A stretch of 64,000 bases of DNA from Opisthorchis felineus (taxonomy: Eukaryota; Platyhelminthes; Trematoda; Opisthorchiida; Opisthorchiidae): the NCBI GenBank assembly GCA_004794785.1, contig SJOL01006421.1, positions 308,815 to 372,814 on the forward strand, in the 5' to 3' direction. The position numbers and the translations under genes were made by a program. The notes beneath the pieces are model-generated. The model had not been told where the DNA came from. It made no database searches and saw nothing but the letters and a program-made list of their open reading frames with translations. Below, piece by piece: positions 1-13,900 of the stretch. How positions within the stretch are numbered: the first letter of the stretch is position 1; each line of letters opens with the position of its first letter.

Positions 1-1769
1 ACCAAGCTGGATATTCGTGTTTTGGGTTTTCCTACAATAAGGCATTAAGTAGACACATGACTGTCCGCAGCACACATGCGTTTGTTTCCAACATGGTGCA
101 GGTTCGCAGACGTTGTTTTCTTCCACACAAATCTAACTGGTACGGTAATCCCTCAAACGTGAGGCTACTACACATTAGAATTCTGCGAAATCCGGGACTA
201 ATAGTAAAGTTTACTAGTCTACTGGGATGTGGAAACCTGACAGTGTCCTAGGAAAAGTAGAAGCTAACATAAAGAACTCAGTAAAATTTGAACATTAGCT
301 GCACAGTAAGCTTGTTTCATTCACAGGAGGTTTTTTTGAGTTTATGTGTAGATCGCTGGTCCCCGAAATTTCCAGCTCATCACCCCCTAACGCGCCGTGT
401 ACGACAACATCGCCCTTCATTTTTTAAATGATATCTGAACCGAGAGAATCAGAGCTGTCATTAAGCCATATTTAGGGAAGTAAATTTTTGCACAGCAATA
501 CACACCTCTGAATGAAAGTCACTTCTCTTGAAATCACGTAACATCTTGTTTCTAGAGATATGATTTAATGAGTGATCCCTGCGAGAAAAGACCACACTCT
601 GGAGAATCTCACCAGTTCTTTGTACACTCACGCGCATGAGCTGGTACTGGTTATCCAGAAAGGCCATAAGTCCACTCTTCAAATACCCCACACAAAGCTG
701 GCGAATTATTTTCAGTTCGCAGTGATATTTACATCAATCATGATTATGGATTGAGAATTTTGGGTTTTGGATATTTTCAGGCGCCGGAGCACAAATCAGG
801 TATTTTCCAGAGCTAAATCTGGGACGGTTTTACCCCTCAGTGGATTCGCCGATGGATGAGGAAATCGTATTAGATAACACGGTATTTACCCACGTGAGGA
901 TCTGACTGTACATCGACAGGCGTGTTTCGATGTGGGCGTCATTCATTACCAGACGTAACTCATAAGGTCCACGCATCACGAGTCTTGTCAGCTGTTTCTG
1001 GCTAGTTTCCACTATACCGGGACACTGTAATAAGAGTTATGCTATCATACCCTACCCGAACAGACAAGTGAGCGATAATCACGGAAGCATATCTCTATAC
1101 ACCAAAACGTTTATTGAAAAACGAACAGGTTTGAACCACAGCACAAGTCCGTTGGCAACAAACGGTTTGTTTTCGCACACCTGGGCTCTGCGATCCACAG
1201 GTCTATCGCGGTGTCGTGACTGGTAATGCAAAGTTTTTGGAACGCCAACTCTATCGGTAATTCGGTAAACAAAACTGTCTTCCAACAGGTATCTACGATA
1301 GTAAACATTCAGTAGTTCCCCTGAGAAAGATTACCCCTCCACCTGCAAATTAGGACCACTTCACTCGATTCCTTTGGGAATAGCATTGCTTTCTTTTGAC
1401 AGTTAATCTCTCCCAGGATGGCCTCTCCACATCTCTTCTTAATTTGAGGAGACCAAGGGATAACGATGCACACAATGACTAAACTTTCGTGAATACAACG
1501 GAGCGTTTTGACGATGACAGATTGCTGCAGCTTGTTACAATACTCTTCGTTAACTTGTATCAGGGTACTGATATTTTGTTGACAACAACTTTATTCGTAC
1601 CTATCTGTCTGTCTCACACAAGCATCTGTTTTTTTCATTTTCGCTATGTGGTTATTCTTTTCATCCGTTCCGATTTGGAACGACGCTACTTCGGCTACTT
1701 TAATTTCCCAGTAGGCCTCTCCGACTAATCTTTATGAATAATCAAAACCTTCCTTTTTATTACTCTCAG
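1..1769. other. Upstream sequence with no recognised exon
   Basis: Only short, overlapping open frames are visible and none resembles the start of a TMEM8 protein. It is probably intron or 5' flank of the gene that follows. Confidence 0.4.
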
Positions 1770-1934
1770 CCCGAGTCTGGACAATACACAAACGGATTGC
1801 GTATTCCACCATGGCATGCAATTGCCATTCCATTCGACTTAGCGCCTAGTTTGGATACAGGTGGCAGTCTAGAAGTCACGCTGCAATTGAATCCATTTGA
1901 TCTAATGCAACATATCAACCACACACATTCTCTG
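1770..1934 (+). CDS. TMEM8: TMEM8 exon 1 of those visible (GC donor)
   Basis: Acceptor TTATTACTCTCAG precedes the exon, which opens in phase 0 and encodes PESGQYTNGLRIPPWHAIAI and on through HTHSL. No GT donor in the right phase is seen, but CTG|GCAAGT at 1935 is an otherwise consensus GC donor and joins exactly in phase 0 to the next exon. The alternative GT at 1985 would leave the wrong phase. The encoded hydrophobic and hydrophilic alternation resembles the N-terminal extracellular domain of TMEM8 proteins. Confidence 0.65.
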
Positions 1935-4900
1935 GCAAGTTTGCGCACATTACTTTTCTGCCCATATCCTATTTCTCAGTTTCGGTATGCCAAATATTTT
2001 ATTCTGTCAAAAGTTTGTTCAGAATGCTTTATTGGCTTGGTCATTTGTTCGTTTCAATTACGTTTACTTTTGTTATTTTGGTTCAATAGAATCAGATGTT
2101 AGATGGTAGCGCAGGATATCCTCCCTTGAGTGAAGTTCATGAACAGCCTAGCATACTGAGGGCTGATAGGGTGTTAGTTAGGCAGTTCATCCTAAGTGGC
2201 GTGCAATGGTAGATTCAAGGCGCTCTAACTTGAGGGTTAAGGTTTTTATGACCGCGTCGCCAAACCACGAAACGATATTTCTTGTTTCAGTCTCTTGGTA
2301 TGGTATTTGCATAATTGAAAAGCGGCTGTTCAGCGGAGATGAACTTTCAGAATGTGAGTTCTGTGGGTCTGCCGTTGTGTAGTCGAATTGCCCAGCACTT
2401 GGCACGAGGGACACTGCTTTCCATGTAATGTATTGCTTACGGACTCAAAATTACTTTTGTCGAGCATTCTTCGTGGGGTAAGTCATGTGCCGATGCAAAC
2501 ATACGTTAGGGAAGAGGGCGGTTCTATACGTTTATTTCGCACCTGAGTACATTAAATTCTACTTAGTTTTTTTGGAAAATTTGAAAAAATAAATGTCATC
2601 CCCAAGTTTTTCAAAATTCGTTATCAGATATCCGCGGCATGGTTTCAAGGGGAAGGGTATATGTGAAGCTTGATTTTAAGTGGATGCGTATCTGCTAAGC
2701 TATTGACCATTTCTGCATCCGGATAATCAACGCTTCCTCTTATGGGCGGAAACCGTTAGACCCGATGTCGACTGTAAACTAGCAACCTGGCCCCTCCAAC
2801 TGTATTGTATATGGTTGTTTGGTATAACCTACTTCCACTAAGGGCCAAGTGAGCTTCGCGGGATATCCATTCATCCCCTGCTACACTATCGGCTGTTCTC
2901 ATCTTTGTATTGTCATGTAGCACATGTAAGACAGCAAAGCTCCCTGGTCGCCAATAACATCCAGGAGCCATTTAAAAATGTGTGTTATCTACAGGAAGGT
3001 TCGCTTTCATTATCCTGACTACAGTATTGTGAGAGTGACCTGTTTGACCCACTACACCCTTCGTAGGCCAGGGCACAGTCCCCATCAACGTCAAAGGATC
3101 CTTTCATTCAGTGAAATCCCCTTGTCAAAACAGTCTTCAAAGGTGTGGTTACCGCCTCGTACAGGCGGTTAATGGGCACCATCGCTTCTTACTATACAGT
3201 GGTAATGCTGGATGCAGAACAAAGCCAACGTAAAACAAGTATTGTATTGGATGTTTCTACTGGATTAAGATTTGTTTATTACGACCACAAAACGAGAGCT
3301 CGGTTTTTATCTCTGAGTATCACAACCTTATTTCTTCTTATCCACACAAATAATAAATTTACACTGAATTCCTCGTCTGGTCAAGTATCGAACTCATGTA
3401 CAGCTTGATTTTGATATTTGATGCCCTTTGGGTTATGTAGCCACTAACAGTGGTTATTCCATCATCTTACAGCCTCTCCCTCGTCAAGTGATTTTACACG
3501 CTTGCCTGAGTCGTCACGTCCCTACGAGCCCGTATGATTTCATCAGTCGTAAACGATGTCCACTTTGGCTTCGTTTGGCCACCCATCGCGGTGTAGCTGT
3601 ATCTGTCGCCCATGCAGTGTTCGCGGCTGTATCTGCAACGCTGGCTCGAAGCCAGCCGTCACATCGCAGCGAGTTACCACCGTTGTTTGATACTTCATTC
3701 GATGAAGCCGTGGATAGGAGCTTTCTCTATCTTCCATACCCATCTCCTGGACAATGGTTTTTGGGATTGTATGCCGAGTGTTATGCCGCTTCAGAGTACG
3801 TAGATTGCTATTCTTTGCGGATTTTTTTCTCTTGAACTTCGCGTCGAACGCGCATCGTCCGTGTTGGTGGACTGGACCTTTATTGATAGATTTCTCTGTT
3901 TCGCACTTGCCGATAGCTCGTCGCACAATTTTTGTCATCATGTGTATCGTGTTGGCCGGCACCGCTATTTGAGTACTCCAGTAGCGTGTAAATGTGGTTG
4001 GCCACTGTGCGTTTCACTAGTCTGATTAGATCTGGTAAAAGCGTGTATCTACCTTTAACGTATACGAAATTAACAGGCAACTGCAAGCAGTCTGGTAGAA
4101 AATTGCTTTTTTAACACACCTCCCAACTTTTTGAAGTTAGAGTAACAGTAGATAATATGTGATTTTTGGTTAATGTACTTTACGAATGTGTTCACTGAAG
4201 AATCCTAAACGCTGTGTTTACTTTCAATAAACCGTTTACACATTTACATTCATTATACTTCCGGAGATCATCCCAGGACCGCGTACATTAAGCTCTTTTT
4301 CTTGCTGCGAATAGTTATCCTCCAACGGGTTTCCGAATGACATGTCCCACTTCAAAAGCTCTGTATGTCGGATGGTGTCAGCAATCGCCTTTGTATCAAC
4401 TTCTGGCTCCGTGATTTTGCCAGCCGACGATTTTATTCGCCTTGATGTACTAGCTGACATTTTCGTAGGTGTTCTTGTTAGCTTTCTCTAATCACTTCAT
4501 CTTTACGTGCATTTTGCTAGTGATACTTGATGCCGTATGAAGCGTACGTCTTCTAACTGCCTGACCATAGAATGACGCTTGGCTACATGTGTTTCGCTCA
4601 AACCAATTACTGTTGGTGCAACGGTTGACTGTGTCGTTGCTTCGTACATTATATGGCATACTCTGTTGTGCGTATGATCGTTGTCTCAGCGAACCTATTC
4701 CTAGTGTTAGTTTCTACACGATGTGCATTTACAGGAAGCGTCTGCATTGCTTGCGATCCTGAGCCAGTATTCATTCTCTGTTTTGATCTTGTTCGAACCC
4801 TCATTTGTGAAATATTTACCCAAAAATACTTAGTGGAGTGCTCTGACCAGTACCAGTATGCTCTATTTCTTGCAGATGTCTTTTTTCGGGGAGATTATCT

Positions 4901-7900
4901 GTATCACTGGATCTTTTCCTTAAGGTCATTACACTATTTTCACTTTGGAATCAGTATTTTCCTATTGTATTTTCGACCATCCACCTACATCTAGTGTCCG
5001 GTGGTGTGAGGATCCGGCATCTGCTGTTGATGTTGGTCTTGTAATTCAGTCAAGACCGTGCCTGAATTACCGATGTCGTGAATCTGGTGAAGGAGCCAGT
5101 CTGCCACCGTCACGTGTGCTCAGTCGCGCCGCAGCCGAAGTTCAACCTGTAAGTTTCTGTTCATTGTCTGACATTTCGTAATCTTTCTCTCCCACATACG
5201 TTCTACAGCTTGCCAGAGATTAGATCTCCAGCAGAAGACGTGTCATCAGAACAGCCTTTGATTTTGTACAAAGTATGAACAAAACATTAAGTCCTGAACG
5301 CTATCTGTCCCGTTCATAGAGTACTCTATTTGGCGTTCCGTCTAGTTGGCAATTTACTCACAGGCGTGACGCCGAATAATCACAATCAGTGACACCGTCC
5401 ATAGTATTTGGCCTGATTGAGTTGAGCGCTTGTTAATGGGATTTTACGAATAACCGCCGGTTATTTGTTATATTCGATGCTCCAGGTTATGTGGTAGGTA
5501 GGGTGCTTACTCTTAGGCGCCTCAACTATCTGGTCCATGTTTCATTACACAGTCAACATGTACTTCGATGATACTCCTGATTCCCGTGGTCTACTTTATT
5601 TTTTGAACAGTTTGTTTTTCGTTGCAGTTAACCCCCACATACTTGTATACTTATATACATCCGAAGATACTAGAATTTAGCAGCTAATTTATATCCCTTT
5701 TTTAGGTTGTTCAGGATCAAACTTCTTCAACCTTAACGCCTCGGTGGCGTCCTCCCTGGTGGAACTTGCGGAAGCCAGACCACGCCGCCTATCAGAGCCC
5801 ACTGGTCAATAGTACTTGGCAGGCATCTAGTCTGTTTGGTGAAGGCCTCTGCGTAGAGCTCTTGCAACAGTCAATATTTGCGTCCACATGTGCTTGTCCA
5901 CCTGGTCGCTTTGGACTGGGTTGTTTGCGTCCCAATTCCACGGAACTTGTCGATGATCCTTTGCCACACGGGCGCGAACTGGATGAACTAATATACATGT
6001 GGAATGGGTACTCCAAAGATGCATTGCTCCTAGCACTGACTAATCTGGCGTTTGTTCCTGGTATTTGTTTGGCTCTCACACGCCGCTTGTGGGTACCTGC
6101 TCTGGCATATACATACACTCTGGTTTTCTCAGCCGTAAGTTATTTGAATTATCCCTCATTCTCCAACTAACCCTTCATTGTTGATGCGCACACAGACTAA
6201 TCGTCGGCCGCAGCTCCAAAATGTATTTCCGCCCACAAAGTTACGTGGTAGCTTTGTAAGGCGCTTATCCGGACGGGATGCCGGGATCTCCACGTGGCTG
6301 GTTGGGATCGAGAGCACAACAGAAAGACGAGCGACATGTACGTCATCTGTGCAGTGACAAACAGACTGCGAGTGTTCTTCGACTATTACAGGAAATCCCT
6401 GACTGGTTAATTGACGAGCTTTTGTCATCGCTTTTTCAATGAACTTACATGTGTTTCTTCGGAAATCCGGTTAGATTCTGAGAATTGGATTCACTTCACT
6501 ACTATTGTTGACTGTCCGTGCTGTCCCCTCCCTGAGACAAACGTCTATGCATCTTGTGTTAACCAGCATCTGAACATTTTTCGCATCTTGTTCAGTGACG
6601 GCTAAAACAAGTATTCCGCAACTAATGCTTATCGTGATTTTATGAATTTCCAGCCTAGAAGATGACTGGTGATACCTTTCTAGTTAAGAATGAAATTCTC
6701 CTAGTGTATGAGATCCTCCCACTCACAACACACAAATCTACCGGAGAAGTCTCTTCCTCAACATCGTACGGTTCGAAGCGAAGCCAATTAGTGCGATATA
6801 CCATGTGCCGAACCCTAAAGAATCGATATCTTATGTGTCACGTTTGTCTGGTACGCGCTGTCCGTCATGAGCAATCCAACCTCATTGATTCGGACTCAAG
6901 TTAACGTACATCTTAAAAGGCCACGTTAAATTTTTGTCATCTCTTATATTCTTATGTTATGTAGAGAGACTCTTATATTGATATTTCCCTTTCCCCGTAA
7001 CCCTACGTTGTAGCAAAAAAATCCTAAATCATTGTCTCCGTCATTAATCAACCCTGACAACAGCAGTAACGCCTCATCGCCATACACTTGTGTCGATTGA
7101 TTTGTGATCAAGTGGGGCAGGGCAGGAGAGGAAAATGGACTTAGTGATAATGTATTCAACACACATACCGTGGTCAGCCCTTTCGACTTAGTGAATAGCC
7201 TGCATGACCGAATAAGCGAAGGGTTTGCGAACAAATGGAGAGGAAAATGTTACCCACCACAGCCTCGTCAGCGAATACCTATAAAATATTCTCTACAGAC
7301 ACGGGGTTAGTAACCAGAAGATGGTTCGCCTTCGGGTACGTGCGAAAAATTTAACACCTGTTGTTCGTGATTTTTCAGGCTTTTAATCCATTTACTCTCC
7401 CCCAAACAACCGTACTATCAGTAATCTGGCTGTTGATCTGGCTTTCCACTTAGGCTTTTCAATAATAAAATTCTATCTTTGTGGTATCTGCTTCCTCCCC
7501 CCGCTTTGTGTTATTTTTCAAGATTGACGGGAACTGCCAAGATCGTGCACGTTTGGTTACATGAAATATTTTTATAACCATAATCAAATTACCGATACTA
7601 CCACACAGGGTGTGGTGCTGGGAAGGAACAACCGAAAGGTCAAGGGTACGTACTAACCGCCACAGTCTCTGTTGGGGGCCAACCCTGACTTGTGAGTTAA
7701 CCAGACCTGCAGTAGAACACCATTACAGCTTATACCGTCGTCCATGGATATAATCCCGCCCAACCAACCACCACACATCCCTGTGTTGTTCGCTACTTTG
7801 AATCTCTGGTTTAGGCTTTCGGTCTTCATGCCGCAATGATTTATCACACAACATATCAATCACAATTTTACTATCCCTCAGGCAACAGAAAAGTTCTGCT

Positions 7901-10900
7901 TTTAGGAAACTGTTACTCTTGGCGGCTTTCCCACCCGTAACCAAGCATAGTGTTCATAAGTATTATTTTCCGAAATTTTCATATTCATTTAGGTATCACA
8001 GTCATAAATCAATCGATCAATCAATTTATCAGCTACAACCCGTGTACCATAGGCACATTGGTTCCAGCTGCTACAGTTTCGATCACCGGAAAACGGGAGT
8101 GTGGGACATACAACCAAGCCTTGGAGGCGAAGGCATGCTTCAGTTTGTTCGGAAATTGGGTAGCTACGCATTGAAGGCGATAGCTTTGATGTACGAGTGC
8201 CACTGACTGCGCGATTGGGCCATTATTACCAATGTCATTAACCGCTGGTGATTTGAGTCCCAGGGTCCCCATCCAGGGAGGCGGCAGTTGCCGACCCGAC
8301 TCAGTTTACTGGTTAGTGTTTTCGTACTTCGTTGCCAGCTCATACACTGTCCACCTCTCAGTCGCTTCCACTCAGCACAGCGCTGGGTGAAAAGAGCTCT
8401 GCGAGGCAGACGGTCTTCTGGCATGTGGAGTACATGTCCTAACCAGCGTAACCTATGAAGCGTGAGTAATTCATCTATCGCGGGAGAGTTCTTTCTTCCT
8501 AGGACCATCTGGCATACCTTAGCATTGCTAATCCGATGTTCCCACCAGACCTTACCAATGCTTCGAAGACACCGATGGTCAAACACTGACATCTTCCGTA
8601 TGTCCTCTGCGCGTAGTGGCCACGCCTCTGATCCATAAAGCAGTATGGATCGCATCACCGCAGTGTAAACTCTTCCCTTGACAGACAAACTGACGTCACT
8701 TCGGCGCCATAGGTGTCGGAGGTTGGTAAAAGCTGCCCTGGCCTTTCCGATTCGAGAAATAATCTCATCTCCAACCAGTCCACGGGAAATTATACAGCTG
8801 CCCAGGTAAACAAATTTATCTACCACGTTTATTCGCTCGCCTGCAAGCATGAAGTGTGGGTTTGATCCCACCCAGTCTTGTAGCAGCACTTTACACTTTG
8901 CAGGTGTGAAGCGCATGCCAAACCGTGTAACAATCACCATTGGATGATGCCAAAGGTGTTCCTTGTCTGGACATGGTCTTCTTAGGAGAGGAACGTGTTT
9001 TTCTACGAACTGAACACCCCATTGCCTTGTCTGCTAAGACCCTGTGCCAGTTGTTCATATTACCACGGCTAAATAAGTGCGGCATCACTACCACTCACTT
9101 ATCACTCTCAAAGGGCTTATAGATGATTGTGAGCCGCTTAAAAGAGGTGCTTTTCACAAGGCATATGCATGTCATAACCAACAGCTAAAAAACACCGGGG
9201 ATAACTCTAAACCAATCACGCCAAAGAGTATGGCACATTTAAGGGTAACTGTTTCAGAAACCTATTTCTATGGTATTAGGACATGCGGAATTCGACATTT
9301 TGGTACATTTGCGGGGTGCTACTTTTGACAGGCTTGAATGTACTTACATGCCGTAAGTAGTGTTTCCAAGCCTTAATTGCACTGCCTGTCCTCTCGGTTG
9401 GTGATTGTCAACGGTAGGTAATTTACGTATTCTTGGGTGTTTGTAACCCAACTTTGGATAGTAGTATTGAACCTGTTCAGTAGCCCACCGGTGAATGGTC
9501 AGCAGTTGACGTGCTACGCAGATGTGTAGGGGCATGAGCTCACTTGTCCCTCGCGAGCTGCACACGGCAGCAAAACAGTAAAAACTCTGATAAAGGAAAC
9601 TACTTACAAGGTTGCTGAACACTTTTCGACGGTAACCTTGCGAGTAGTTTCCTTTATGAAAATATACTGCGATATCTCGAATATCGTACCAACTGAAACA
9701 TGAGGCGGCCTTTGTCGAGCACATTCAGTTGAAGAATATTATAAACGAGAGATTCAGTTGAGTCTCCCGTGAAAACCAAATTGATTTGCAACTGAGTGTA
9801 TTTGTCGAGTAAAAAAACTCTGTTATTATAACCTTACGTACCACTGGGATCGCTCTCACTATGTGCGTACCGAAATAATTTTTTTCACAAAAACTCCAAG
9901 TACCACCGAATGATGCCCACGCTAAGCAACGCGATTATTTAGCATTTCTTAGAAAACCACTACACTCTACTTTTGATAGGCTTGCTAGTCGAGTAATGCC
10001 CCATCGTCTGTTATTCCCAAGTGGGGAATGATTCAAGTGAGCATCTGTGTGTGTTTGTTAACCATGTGTTCTGCAATAGACGAGATCTCATCTTTTTAAT
10101 GTCTCAATATTCCACCACCCCCGCGGCTTGTTCCCACAACTGGCTATACAAGTGCTTCCTCCAAATGCGTGCTAATTTCGTTGTCACAGAGCGTTGTACG
10201 GTCTGAGTTGTTCGAGAACGTTGCAATTGTTCTCTCTCTCTCTCTCTCTCCACATTCGGCAACAAAACACTTGTTTTTGTGCGTGTGTGTGGTGCCCGCC
10301 TCATTCGATCGAATCTAACCTAATTTGCTGTTTTCTGTGCTGTTTTCTTTTCCAGACAGAATTAGTTTTCTATCAGAACCCAAGTGATTTAGTTGTGGCT
10401 GATTGAGCTCTAATAAACGAAAATATGAATTCCCGTGCTAGTTTTTTTCAAACAGTCATGTCTGTTTTTTCGTAACATCTAATAGCTTTTAGGCTGTTCC
10501 TGTGTTTGTTCACTTTTCGGTACTCTCTTCCAGCTTTATCATCTTTGCGACACGGACGTAATGAACATTCCTGCTCGCGTGGGTCTCCGAACCATCAGTG
10601 GAGGTGCTGCGTCCTTTGGTGGGTATTCCTTGGTTCGAGCTAGGGGCTATCATGTGGTCAGTACTGCACCAAACGGTTATCATTCAGTTCCTCATGGATT
10701 TCGGTTCACGTCGCCTGCTTGTCCTTTGCCCCTAGACATACTGTCCTTTTGTGATTTCTTCGGGGGCGTTCTCTCTGTGCTTGTAACGATGATCGCCGCC
10801 TGCGCGTGTCCACTGCGTTATGCTCAGTTGGCCTATGTAATTTCCATGCTGTTCCTATCAATCGCAGTTCAAGTGGCACGTTATTCGGTCGGCCTGTTTC

Positions 10901-13900
10901 TCATTCCGTCTGCTGTCGGGTTCGTTATTCTTGCGTTTAGTTGGGTGAGTTCGATTGTGCTCGTCAGTTATTCGGTTCCGTGTTTGTATTCAAAGAACTT
11001 GTGGCCATAACAATAAAGCAGTCACAAGCCATTTTTCTAGGTGTCATACAAAAAGATCATTCCAAGTGAAATATAAGGTTGAAGGAAACTCAGGGACTGC
11101 ACCTACCTGATAAACCCGAAGAAGGGTGAAACCGATCGTGGGCTATCGAAGAGTTTTCAGCAACCTTGTGAGTGGTTTCCTTAATGAAAATAAGATCAGA
11201 ATGAATAGATGACCACTGGATTGGTAGCTGTGCCCTCTGTATACTAGTCCACCCACTTATTCATATTTACAAGTCCAGTTGTATTCTCAGTAAGAGTTCC
11301 GCTCTTTACAAGCCCTCTCTCAATTAACACCAACCATTAACACTCGCCTCTCGAGCTCAGATTACGTGGATGGATCTCTCAAACCTAATTCCACGTATGA
11401 CCGGGCCAAACGCTTCTTTGTTTATGGAGGGTAGATGTATCGAAAACCCAGCTTACCTCAGCCTAGTTAGTTCAACTCTACTTTCTAACTGTGAACTACC
11501 TGTAGAGTTCGATTATTCTGGTCGCAGAAGCCTCGGAGAATGGATGAAAGAAAAACCAATTTGATTGTGTAGGCTAATTAAGTATTAAAGTAGGAACAAC
11601 AAGTGAGATTTCTCAAGCATGCGTCACACGTGAACGAACCTGCACGACAGGTGTGTTTGTTGGTAATATGTTGGAATATTGTTAGCTCGGGAGCCAAGCT
11701 CGGCGCACAGATCAACACCCACCTGATCGATTACCAAGGTGTGTCAAATTACCAACCTATTTACTCGATACGTGTCGCACAACATATTACTTCTCTATGA
11801 GTTGCTACTCATGAGGATGGTAAGAAAACCTCTAACTTCACTTTCGGTTTGAGAAAATCATGAACTGGATACTCGTTTGAGAATCGCAATAACACCATCT
11901 TAGTTTGGAAAATGAGTGTTTAGCTACACCGTATGACGTCCAGCACCGGAAAGGTGGCCATCTAGCCACAAACAGGAAATGCTGTCTAGAAACCGGTGGC
12001 AGAAAGTGAGTAGGCGCATTCTGTCGACCGCTGAACGTGGCCACTTTCCACATTCATTCAATGGAATAGGCCGAACTGCGACCATGTGTGCTCTACTCCT
12101 CAACTCACAAACTTGGGTAATTCCAAATTGGCTGAACAAGCAATGCTTATGAAAATGTATGCTTTTCAATAGAGTGAAGCGTGGCAGACGAGCAATTGAC
12201 AGTTCTGTCAGACCAAATGAAATTTTTCGCCCAACTGACCCTTCTTTTTATCCTCCGTTGCCAACACAGCATTTATGTTCACGGACCATAGGTAGCCAAT
12301 CTAATGTGTTCCCATGCTTTTTCTTCCAAAAGCCAATTTTATCCAGACGTGAGTCGTTTTTTATCTGCTTTTCACATGTTTTGTACTTTTCGTTTCGCGA
12401 TAGTAACTCAAACCTTGTTAGATTTGAATGCGTTTCATTCTGAGTGGGCTGTGTTTTTTTTCCACACTTTTCCACAGATACTGCGGACACGTCAAACTGG
12501 GCGTCTATTCCCACCGGTACAGTGGTGGATCCTGAGTCTCTTTCCTGGTCTCGTATGTGCAGGTACAGGTCTGTGTTTATTTCTTTCTCCTTGGATGGCT
12601 CGAGAGTATACAAAACTGCACAGTCTATGGCATATATTAATCGGCTGCTCTCTTATTGGCCTCCTACCTTGGCCTTCGCGTTGGCGTACTGCTTTGGCGG
12701 TCACCATACCGCGATCCGTTCCTCTCTCTTGTGGTGGTACCATTTATGATCAAGGTTCCTGTACGCTTCACAGCGGGACCAATCCAAGATTCTCTAAAAG
12801 GAGGTTTGTGAGCCGATTAATCAAGAGAACTTGGAAAGCCACCAGTCCTGATCGGTCATTTTCAAACAGCTTTGCCATTTCTCCGGTGTTTGGACACAGG
12901 GGACGAAACATTTTCAGCCCTGTTCGGTGTAAGTGGTTTCTGGAACCAGTGTCGAGATGGCTCTGGCAACTGAAGCGTATGTGTCATATTTTCCATCGCA
13001 AATTGGATTCTTTGTTGGAATTGGACTGTTTGTTGGACACGGTTGTCGCTCGTTGGCCGAGGTGCAAGTGGCTACTGCCACATGGTAAGTATGCTCCATT
13101 ATGTGAATGGATTAGTTGTCTAACGAACCCCAGGTGACCTTTTAGTTATATGAACGTTTTCATTCATTTGTAATTGCGCTTGGTGAAGAATACTGTCCCA
13201 GTGAAGTTGGGGGCGATTTAGTTCGATGAACGTTGAGGCCGATTCGATCATGTGTAACCAAGACTTTATGCAAACATTTTTAATCCTGACATCGCCTGCC
13301 TTATCTGTTGCTCCGATTGATATCATAAAGTGCTCTTACTGAAATCAGCTGGTTGACTGTTGTTTTCTGTACTCTACTGTAACAAACTCCTATAGGAGGT
13401 TTTTGGGAGTTCCTTGCATATGATCTCCAAAGCATCGGTCGACACGGCTTCACGTGCGAAATTCAAGTTTGTCCTAAAAGGCAGCTAGCTTTGTGTCCTG
13501 GTTGTGACCTTTTAGGTAGTCATCTATCGTTTCAACGCATCCGTCGATACTAAGGATCCATGGAGTGATCATTTTGTACGTTGGGTCTTCAAACTGGTCA
13601 GTTACGTCCACTTTTAAGACATTGCCTTCACAGACTGAAAGCTGTTCTAACGAACTGAGGCATTGTGCCCAGCTCCTCTGCTTTAGTTCGATTATTGAAT
13701 CAGCTTATCGAATCATGGTCTCTGAAGCACATCGGCCGCCATTACAGTAGCAGTCTTTACCATAAGTTTCCATAGCACTATTGCACTGTCAGGTGAAGCC
13801 GAAATTCGAATACTTGATAGAATGTTCAATAACAGCTGAAGGAACAGCGCCTCAGAAAGCGTTCTTGTGAATGTTCAATGGCCGGGAGTTCCAGGTCAGG

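Noticed and set aside
3543..3962. 139-codon minus-strand open frame
   Set aside because: It is the shadow of TMEM8 exon 2, which has family-specific residues on the + strand.
4653..4994. 113-codon + strand open frame before TMEM8 exon 3
   Set aside because: It ends exactly at the exon's acceptor and includes the polypyrimidine tract; the hydrophobic composition comes from T-rich intron.
12248..12743. Minus-strand open frames over TMEM8 exon 6
   Set aside because: They overlap the well-supported exon on the other strand and have no domain.
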